Below are positions 6,781-12,576 of a stretch of DNA of 12,576 nt, one piece after another. Position 1 is the first letter of the stretch. Each line of letters starts with the position of its first letter. Under the pieces are notes generated by a model that searched no databases, was not told the DNA's origin, and was given only the letters and a program-made list of their open reading frames with translations. Source of the DNA: Nitrospira sp. UBA6909 (lineage in GTDB: Bacteria; Nitrospirota; Nitrospiria; Nitrospirales; Nitrospiraceae); the NCBI GenBank assembly GCA_002451055.1, contig DKBD01000187.1, positions 2,487-15,062 of the forward strand, in the 5' to 3' direction. The position numbers and the translations under genes were made by a program.

Positions 6781-8202
6781 ATGGATCAAGAACAGATTCT
6801 CGTTGTCGACGATGACGAAGGCTTGCTGCACCTGTTGAAGATGCGGCTTTCCGCGATGGGGTTTGCCGTCACTCCCTGCACGACGGGACAGGAAGCGGTC
6901 GGAGAAGCCAAGAAGAAGATGTTCGAATTGGCGATCACCGACTTGCGCCTCCGCGGCGAGGACGGATTGGATGTGACGGAGGAATTGTTGCGTATCCACC
7001 CGGGCCTGCCGGTCATCATCTTGACCGCTCACGGCAGCATTCCCAATGCCGTCGAGGCCATGCAGCGCGGTGCGTTCGGCTATCTGACCAAACCGTTCGA
7101 CGACAAGGAACTGAAGGCCACCATCGAAAAAGCGTTGTCGCAGCAACGGATGAGCCGCGAGATTCAGCGGCTCAAGTCGTTGGTCAAGGAGCTCTACGGT
7201 CTTGAAAATGTCGTTGCGCGAAGTCCGGCGATGCAGCGGTTGTTCCAACAGATCGCGCAAGTGGCCGACTCAGATGCGACCATTCTGCTGTTCGGAGAAA
7301 CCGGAACCGGCAAAGAAGTCATGGCCCGCGTCATCCATACCAACAGCCGACGCAGCAAGGGGCCGTTCGTGGCGCTCAATTGTGCCGCCATTCCGGAAAC
7401 GCTGTTCGAAAGCGAGCTCTTCGGTCACGTCAAAGGCGCATTCACCAGCGCACACGGCCCGAAGCGCGGGTTGTTTCAGATGGCCAGCGGGGGCACGCTC
7501 TTTCTGGACGAGATCGGCGAGATGCCGCTGTCCATGCAGGTCAAGCTGCTGCGTGCCGTTCAGGAACGGGAAATTCGAGAGGTAGGGGCGGAGACCGTGA
7601 CGAAGGTAGACGTCCGAATCATCGCCGCGACGAACAAGGACTTGGGGGAGGCGGTCAAGGCCGGCAAGTTCCGCAACGATCTGTACTATCGCATCTCGGT
7701 GGTGCCGTTGTTCATTCCGCCGCTGCGGGATCGCCGTGACGACATTCCGCTGTTGGCGCAGCACTTTCTCAAGCTCAGCGCAAAGCGCGCGAACAAGGAT
7801 ATAAAAGGATTTACCCCCGCCGCGCTCCATCGGTTGATGCTCAATCCGTGGCTCGGTAATGTGCGCGAATTGGAAAATGTGGTCGAAAAGGCTGTGGTGA
7901 TGACGCGCCAGGACATGTTGACACCGGATCTGGTGCCGTCGGTCGGTGTGTCGCCCGAGGCGCCGCTCAAGCCGCTCACGGAAGCAAAGGAGGATTTCGA
8001 GCGGACCTATTTGAAGAACGTGCTCCAGCTCACGGGTGGCAACATTTCACGCGCCGCCCAATTTGCCGGCCGGTATCGAGCCGATTTCTACAAGATGCTC
8101 AAAAAGTACGGCCTGCATCCGTCCATGACCAAGGGACGACCTGATTTGGAGACCGACGAGCTTGAAACGGAGGAAGAGGATCTGACCGAGGCGGAGCGGT
8201 AG
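6781..8202 (+). CDS. glrR: NtrC-family response regulator, GlrR/QseF-like, with variant GAFTSA loop
   Basis: A 473-residue sigma-54-dependent activator. The receiver (5-120) has acidic residues D10-D12, phospho-acceptor D54, T82 and K104. The AAA+ domain (about 142-385) has Walker A GETGTGKE (172-179), Walker B GGTLFLDE (237-244) and the FRNDLYYRI region (297-305). A Fis-type HTH lies at about 415-445. The HTH segment RAAQFAGRYRADFYKMLKKYGL closely resembles that of E. coli GlrR, as does VIILTAHGSIPNAVEA in the receiver. The sigma-54-contact loop reads GAFTSA (219-224) rather than GAFTGA: codon 223 is AGC (7447-7449), one base from GGC. A 25-residue acidic tail follows the HTH. It starts 20 bp after the lipoprotein stop with AAGGAAG (6771-6777) as ribosome-binding site, and is the expected partner of the kinase at 4518. 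Target promoters are not identifiable here. Confidence 0.92.
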   Translation: MDQEQILVVDDDEGLLHLLKMRLSAMGFAVTPCTTGQEAVGEAKKKMFELAITDLRLRGEDGLDVTEELLRIHPGLPVIILTAHGSIPNAVEAMQRGAFGYLTKPFDDKELKATIEKALSQQRMSREIQRLKSLVKELYGLENVVARSPAMQRLFQQIAQVADSDATILLFGETGTGKEVMARVIHTNSRRSKGPFVALNCAAIPETLFESELFGHVKGAFTSAHGPKRGLFQMASGGTLFLDEIGEMPLSMQVKLLRAVQEREIREVGAETVTKVDVRIIAATNKDLGEAVKAGKFRNDLYYRISVVPLFIPPLRDRRDDIPLLAQHFLKLSAKRANKDIKGFTPAALHRLMLNPWLGNVRELENVVEKAVVMTRQDMLTPDLVPSVGVSPEAPLKPLTEAKEDFERTYLKNVLQLTGGNISRAAQFAGRYRADFYKMLKKYGLHPSMTKGRPDLETDELETEEEDLTEAER

Positions 8203-9614
8203 TGGGCTCCATAAAAGCAAAAATCTTACTCGTCGATGATGACGCCGACATCCTCGAGTCGCTCAAGAATCGACTCATATGGATGGGGCATGAGGTCGTG
8301 ACGGCACCGGACGGCCGGGTCGCGCTTGATGTCATCAACAAAGAATCTCCCGATCTCATGCTCCTCGATTTGGAAATGCCTGATATGACGGGCCTCGACG
8401 TGCTTGATCGACTGGCGGCAAGGCCCGATCAGAAAAAGAAGGCGAACGCCTTACTCAATGACCCCGTCGTCATCGTCATGACGGCATTTGCCACCGTGGA
8501 TAGAGCGGTCGAGGCTATGCGGCTCGGCGCGTTCGATTTTCTGACCAAGCCCTTCAAGATGGACCATCTGACCGTTGTGATCGACAAGGCGCTCGCCACG
8601 CTGTCCCTCACGCGTCGAGTCGAAACCCTGACCGGCGAAATCAACAAGGGGTACGAGATTGTCGTGGGGAAAAGCGCCGCCATGCGGAGTGTGGTCGATG
8701 CGGCTCGCCACGCGGCTCGTTCACCAGTTACGGTGTTATTGCTGGGAGAAACCGGGACCGGGAAGGAAGTCTTGGCCCGTGCCATTCATCGGTGGAGCGA
8801 TCGGGCGTCGAAACCCTTTATGGTGATCAATTGCGCGGCGATGCCGGAACATTTGCTTGAAAACGAGTTGTTCGGGCATGAACGGGGCGCGTTTACGGGA
8901 GCCATCACGAAAGAGATCGGAAAGATCGAAGCCGCTGATGACGGCACCGTATTCCTTGATGAAATCGGGGACATGCCGCTTCCGCTACAAGCAAGAGTGT
9001 TGCGCCTGTTGCAGGACCAAGAGTTCCAGCGTGTCGGGGGACACCACAACGTCCGCACCAACGTGCGATTTATCGCGGCAACGAACAAAGATCTTCGAGC
9101 AGGTGTCAAAAGCCAGACCTTTCGGGCGGATCTCTATTTTCGATTGGACGTGATGCCTCTCACCTTGCCGCCTCTTCGAGAGCGGGCGGAGGATATTCCG
9201 GAACTCACCGACTATTTTCTGGAGCGGCATACGGTTGCGGCGGGCAAGCGTGGGATGAGGCTGAGCCAGGAAGCGATGGTCTGTCTCTCCGGCTATGACT
9301 GGCCCGGCAATGTGCGGGAACTGGAGAACGTCTTGGCTCGCGCCGTCATTCTGTGTCAGGACGATGTCATCGAGCCGGCCCATCTCCGCCTCTCATCGGT
9401 TGGATTTCCTTGCGAGCCTGACATTCAGGAGGATGTCACCGGTTCAGCGTATTATGACGCATTGGATCGCTACAGCCGAAAGCTGATTGGACAAGCGTTG
9501 AGCCGTGCCGGGTGGAATCAGACGAAAGCCGCCAAATCCCTCGGAATTCAGCGAACCTATCTCACGAAACTATTGCGACAAAAGGGAATACCCGGCCACC
9601 CTCCGCAGGATTAG
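8202..9614 (+). CDS. Second NtrC-family response regulator, sigma-54 activator
   Basis: A 470-residue activator with the same three-part plan as its upstream neighbour. The receiver (7-130) has D12-D14, phospho-acceptor D56, T94 and K116. It carries an apparent insertion of about 7 residues between helix 3 and strand 4 (around 74-87, rich in Lys and Asn). The AAA+ domain has Walker A GETGTGKE (182-189), canonical GAFTGA (229-234), Walker B GTVFLDE (248-254) and FRADLYFRL (307-315). The HTH at about 436-460 (NQTKAAKSLGIQRTYLTKLLRQKGI) is a good Fis-type DNA-binding domain. The GTG start shares one base with the previous stop (TAGTG, 8200-8204); GGAG at 8193-8196 is a well-placed ribosome-binding site, so the pair is probably co-translated. 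It may be phosphorylated by the kinase at 4518 or by the convergently encoded kinase at 9623; the sequence does not decide. It diverges clearly from its neighbour outside the AAA+ core, so it is not a recent tandem duplicate. Confidence 0.92.
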   Translation: MGSIKAKILLVDDDADILESLKNRLIWMGHEVVTAPDGRVALDVINKESPDLMLLDLEMPDMTGLDVLDRLAARPDQKKKANALLNDPVVIVMTAFATVDRAVEAMRLGAFDFLTKPFKMDHLTVVIDKALATLSLTRRVETLTGEINKGYEIVVGKSAAMRSVVDAARHAARSPVTVLLLGETGTGKEVLARAIHRWSDRASKPFMVINCAAMPEHLLENELFGHERGAFTGAITKEIGKIEAADDGTVFLDEIGDMPLPLQARVLRLLQDQEFQRVGGHHNVRTNVRFIAATNKDLRAGVKSQTFRADLYFRLDVMPLTLPPLRERAEDIPELTDYFLERHTVAAGKRGMRLSQEAMVCLSGYDWPGNVRELENVLARAVILCQDDVIEPAHLRLSSVGFPCEPDIQEDVTGSAYYDALDRYSRKLIGQALSRAGWNQTKAAKSLGIQRTYLTKLLRQKGIPGHPPQD

Positions 9615-9622
9615 CCATGCCG

Positions 9623-11446
9623 TTACTTGGGCAATTCTGATGAGTCGGAGCGGCCAAAGGACGAGGATCGTCTGGATATGAGAACAGGCTCGTCATGGTG
9701 GACCGATTTTCGGTAAGTGCGGACCCAGATCGGTAATGTAAAGAAGAAGCAAGTGCCTTGCCCCATCTTGCTTTCCACCCATAGGTGGCCTTGATGAAGT
9801 TCTATCAAGTGTTTGGCAATCGGAAGGCCTAACCCGGTTCCTCGTGTCTGGGCGGGGACGTGCTTTGAACGGTAAAACGGTTCGAAGATTCTCTCCGCTT
9901 CCTCACACGCAATCCCACACCCTGAATCTTGGATGGCGACTTGGACAAAGCCGTCTTCGGCGGGCTGTCCGGTGATAAAAACGGTGCCGTGGTCCGGAGA
10001 AAACTTCAACGCGTTATGCAGGAGATTGGTGACGATCTGTTGAAGCTTTTCAGGGTCTCCTGCGACCAATGGAAGTGTCGAGGGAATATGCACATCGATG
10101 AACAACCCTTTTCGAGCGGCAAGGGATTGCAGGCTCTCGACCGTCTGTGTGACAAGCGCTCCCAGGTTGACGGCCTGAATCTCTATCGTCTCCTCACCCA
10201 GCTCGATCTTGCACAGATCGAGCAAGTCCACGAGCAAATGCTGGAGCCGTCCGATGTTCACCTGAACACGCTCGATCACTCGTGCTTGATCCTTCGCTAA
10301 GGGGCCATCGACTCCCATCAAGAGATTGTCGAGATGGCAGGTAATGGACGTCAGCGGGGTTTTGATTTCGTGTGAGGCCGCGGACACGAAGAGCGATTTC
10401 CGGCGGTTCAGTTCGTGAAGCTTGCCGTTGACCAGTCGCAGCTCCTCGGTCCTGGCATCGATTCTGGCTTCCAACGTGCGGTTCAGATCCTGGAGCGCGA
10501 TTTCACGCTCATGAATCGACTGGAGCATGTGCCAAAACACCCGTGTCAGGTTGCCGATTTCGCCTGCGGGTGCCGATGGCAGGTCGATCTGGAGTTCCCC
10601 ATTGGCCACACGGTTTGCGGCATCCGTGAGGCGGCGCAGGGGAATGGTGATGCGATGGCTGAAAAAAACCAGCAGGAGAAGCCCCACGAGCAGAATCAGG
10701 CAGGTCATCCCAGCGGCTTGCCACATCAGCTTCCGGAGTTCCGCTTGTACCGATAGACTCGACATGCCTACTTCGACGATTCCAAGCAGGGATTGCGAAG
10801 GCGTATCATCGCCCCCTACAGACTCGTCGTACTGCTCGAACAGGAGGCCTAAGCTCGAGTCCATTGTGGATACGGTCGTATGGATCGGGAGACTGACATT
10901 GTAAAACAGATCCACATTCTGACCGACAAGCAACATGAGAATGTCGCCCAGAGTGAAGCCCTGCTCTTCTGAGAATGTGACGCCGCTCTTCATGAAGCGC
11001 ACTGCACCGACGGCGGGAGTATCGTCCCAGCGGAGAGAAGGCAATGCAGGGTTGATGGGAGAAAGAACGGTGGGCGGCTTCGGCAACAGTTGTTCCCACC
11101 GGTCCTTCCCGATCGCGATCAGAGGCCGACCATCGGCCGTGAAAAGCAACACGTACGACACATCTTCAACGCCCAGAACTCCATGGGCGAGTCGGGCCAG
11201 TTCGTCCCGGTTGCCCGACACGAGACCATAACGACTGTTCGTCGCGAGATTCTTGCCGAGGAGGCTGCCGCTTCTATACAGCCCCTCCGTGATGGTCCCA
11301 ATTTGTTGGTTCGCAAAGAACCATCCAAGAGTGATGCAAGCCATGCTCAGCAATACTGCCGTCAGCAGCAAGAATTGACCCCGAAGGTTATCTAGAGCTC
11401 CGGGGTATCCATGCGGGGAGAGAGGGGTAACAGTCGACGGCTTCAT
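9623..11446 (-). CDS. Membrane sensor histidine kinase, partner of the upstream binding protein
   Basis: A 607-residue kinase counted from ATG 11446. TM1 is at about 24-46 and TM2 at about 244-263. Between them is a periplasmic domain of about 195 residues whose start (NLATNSRYGLVSGNRDELA...VLGVEDVSYVLLFTADGRPL) resembles CHASE8/Cache-type sensors. HAMP (about 264-320) and a helical linker follow. HisKA has SHEIKTPLTS (H359), and HATPase_c has HNALKFSPD (N478), DSGCG (507-511), FEPFYRS and GTGLGL (536-541). All catalytic motifs are present. About 35 polar, Ser/Arg-rich residues follow the ATPase domain. The open frame extends 20 codons further upstream (to 11506), but that would overlap the preceding gene by 53 bp. 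ATG 11446 lies 7 bp after the upstream stop with AAAGAG before it, so I prefer it. No response regulator is on this strand; the candidate partner is the convergent regulator ending 8 bp away. Confidence 0.9.
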   Translation of the reverse strand: MKPSTVTPLSPHGYPGALDNLRGQFLLLTAVLLSMACITLGWFFANQQIGTITEGLYRSGSLLGKNLATNSRYGLVSGNRDELARLAHGVLGVEDVSYVLLFTADGRPLIAIGKDRWEQLLPKPPTVLSPINPALPSLRWDDTPAVGAVRFMKSGVTFSEEQGFTLGDILMLLVGQNVDLFYNVSLPIHTTVSTMDSSLGLLFEQYDESVGGDDTPSQSLLGIVEVGMSSLSVQAELRKLMWQAAGMTCLILLVGLLLLVFFSHRITIPLRRLTDAANRVANGELQIDLPSAPAGEIGNLTRVFWHMLQSIHEREIALQDLNRTLEARIDARTEELRLVNGKLHELNRRKSLFVSAASHEIKTPLTSITCHLDNLLMGVDGPLAKDQARVIERVQVNIGRLQHLLVDLLDLCKIELGEETIEIQAVNLGALVTQTVESLQSLAARKGLFIDVHIPSTLPLVAGDPEKLQQIVTNLLHNALKFSPDHGTVFITGQPAEDGFVQVAIQDSGCGIACEEAERIFEPFYRSKHVPAQTRGTGLGLPIAKHLIELHQGHLWVESKMGQGTCFFFTLPIWVRTYRKSVHHDEPVLISRRSSSFGRSDSSELPK

Positions 11447-11453
11447 AAGCTCT

Positions 11454-12425
11454 TTATTGAATGCCGGAGTCCCTGTTGGAGTGTTGCGCCACTGTGCCTG
11501 GCCCATAGATGGTTCCAGCCAGACGAATGAGCGTGTCCGGTGTGGTGATGCCTAAGTGCGCGGCCACATGCAGGTTCAGCACGAGATGCGATTGTTCGGG
11601 ATCGAGGAGTGTACCAAACGATTTCGTGTTTCCACGGAGCAGCTGAATCGCCTGCGTACCGGCTTGTCTGCCGAGTTCCCATGGTTTGAGTACGAGCCCG
11701 CCCAGCGCTCCCTGACGGACCAGGGTGTCTGAGAATGTAAAGATTGGGACTTTGGCGTCGAGCAGGGTTTTCAGAAAAAACGGCACCGACTCTTCGGTGA
11801 GGACCGTGCGGTCCTGAATAATCCACAGCGCATCGATCGTCGGCCGAAGCGCGAGCAGTGCGTTGGGCACGTCGGATTCGGATTGGACTGGAGCCGTGAT
11901 CAGGCTGAGGTTGAGGCGGCTCGCGCTCTGCTTGGCTTCGCTGAGGAATTCAGGATGGGCGTCTTTGTCGTGAAGCAGTCCTATGCGGTTCATATGAGGC
12001 AACAGCTCGCGGATGGTCGATAATTGCCGGTCAGCGGACACCAACACGCGAATGCCTATCATCTGCTTCGTCGGCAACTTATAGCGCTCAGGGTCCAGCA
12101 CTTGGGTAAATACCACCGGCGTATCCGGCAATTCGAGTTTCGCCGCCAACGTGGCTTTGAGGCCGACGGCGAAGACGAGCGACGGGGGATCTGCGCGCAG
12201 CGTGCGGGCAATCTCACGCCCGGTCGAGAGACTCCCTCTCAGGTTGTATTCTGTGACCGTAACCTGTTGCGGGAGCATCGCGCGGAATCCTTGTGCCGCT
12301 TCATCATAATAGGGAAGAACGGAGGACTTGAGGATGGCGACCTCCGCTGCGTCTGAGGGGCGCACGTCCGGGACGACAGTCAGCCATGCGAACGCGACAC
12401 AAGCAATAAGAGGAGCGGATCTCAT
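11454..12425 (-). CDS. Periplasmic substrate-binding protein, ABC_sub_bind (TrpX-like) family, probably sensory
   Basis: A 323-residue exported protein with an N-terminal Sec signal (hydrophobic core about 6-19, likely cleavage near Ala27). The body has the two-lobed pattern of ABC_sub_bind proteins. AVAILKSSVLPYYDEAAQGF starts lobe one. DPPSLVFAVGLKATLAA (79-95) and TPVVFTQVLDPERY (102-115) are typical of it. MNRIGLLHD (145-153) and the ALWIIQDRTVLT stretch (199-210) lie in lobe two. KVPIFTFSDTLVRQGALGGL (225-244) and LVLNLHVAAHLGITTP (281-296) form the usual C-terminal signature. Ligand is unknown; related proteins are often annotated as amino-acid or sugar binders. It is seven base pairs upstream of a membrane kinase and no permease or ATPase gene is in view, which suggests it presents a ligand to that kinase. 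The ATG has no clear Shine-Dalgarno sequence. Confidence 0.88.
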   Translation of the reverse strand: MRSAPLIACVAFAWLTVVPDVRPSDAAEVAILKSSVLPYYDEAAQGFRAMLPQQVTVTEYNLRGSLSTGREIARTLRADPPSLVFAVGLKATLAAKLELPDTPVVFTQVLDPERYKLPTKQMIGIRVLVSADRQLSTIRELLPHMNRIGLLHDKDAHPEFLSEAKQSASRLNLSLITAPVQSESDVPNALLALRPTIDALWIIQDRTVLTEESVPFFLKTLLDAKVPIFTFSDTLVRQGALGGLVLKPWELGRQAGTQAIQLLRGNTKSFGTLLDPEQSHLVLNLHVAAHLGITTPDTLIRLAGTIYGPGTVAQHSNRDSGIQ

Positions 12426-12467
12426 CTGGAGATGTCGGTCAATGTGTGTAGTGATCTGAATGCTAAC

Positions 12468-12496
12468 ATTCTAATTTACACATTGAATAGATGCAA
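12468..12496 (-). promoter_or_regulatory. Candidate promoter of the binding protein-kinase unit, with flanking inverted repeats
   Basis: On the minus strand TTGCAT (12496-12491), a 17-bp spacer and TAGAAT (12473-12468) match consensus at four and five of six bases; the start would be near 12461, with a leader of about 36 nt. Two small inverted repeats coincide with it: CATTG-N8-CAATG (12498-12481), overlapping the -35, and GAATG-N4-CATTC (12471-12458), overlapping the -10 and start. Either may be an operator. The rest of 12497-12576 shows no gene I can support. Confidence 0.45.
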
Positions 12497-12576
12497 TGCC
12501 TACGGGTTATCGCCAGGTCCTTTCAGTCGAGACCGCCTGCCAGAGTCATTGAAAGCCACCGAGAGTGGTGCAAAAG

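Noticed and set aside
11447..11506. Longer version of the minus-strand kinase starting at 11506
   Set aside because: It would overlap the upstream gene by 53 bp and add 20 polar residues before the membrane anchor; ATG 11446 sits 7 bp after the upstream stop with AAAGAG before it.
12396..12425. Lipobox (LIAC, Cys9) in the binding protein
   Set aside because: It is too close to the N-terminus to have a proper n-region and hydrophobic core; an ordinary signal peptide with cleavage near Ala27 fits better.

Overview
The window looks like chromosomal DNA from a GC-rich Gram-negative bacterium. The evidence is an exported lipoprotein, a Sec-exported periplasmic binding protein, two sigma-54-type activators and a type II NADH dehydrogenase. 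The overall character fits Nitrospirota (Nitrospira-like), but that is an impression from protein style, not a database result. I see no tRNA, rRNA, CRISPR array, insertion sequence or phage gene.

Layout. Positions 1-3348 (minus strand) carry clpB, the ATP-dependent disaggregase, followed downstream by the first 203 codons of a type II NADH dehydrogenase that runs off the left edge. A 155-bp divergent promoter region (3349-3503) separates clpB from a plus-strand polytopic membrane protein of unknown function (3504-4328). A 189-bp gap then holds a good promoter candidate whose -10 is covered by a perfect 7+7 bp palindrome.

This promoter leads into a tight four-gene plus-strand unit (4518-9614): a membrane histidine kinase, a coiled-coil lipoprotein, and two consecutive NtrC-type response regulators. 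The first three genes reproduce the order and protein architecture of the enterobacterial glrK-qseG-glrR (qseE-qseG-qseF) envelope-sensing operon. The fourth gene is an additional sigma-54 activator.

Convergent to it on the minus strand (9623-12425) is a two-gene unit: a periplasmic ABC_sub_bind-type substrate-binding protein and a second membrane histidine kinase. No ABC permease or ATPase is visible, so the binding protein is probably a sensory partner of the kinase rather than part of a transporter.

How the parts may work together (inference): two envelope-facing sensors, one tuned by a lipoprotein and one by a binding protein, lie next to two sigma-54 activators. The first activator has GAFTSA in place of the canonical GAFTGA sigma-54 contact loop; the second has the canonical loop. 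The most interesting hypothesis is a composite circuit in which the two activators share promoters or form mixed hexamers and the second kinase feeds the second activator. A close match to a -24/-12 sigma-54 promoter lies inside the lipoprotein gene, upstream of both activator genes, and could provide autoregulation.
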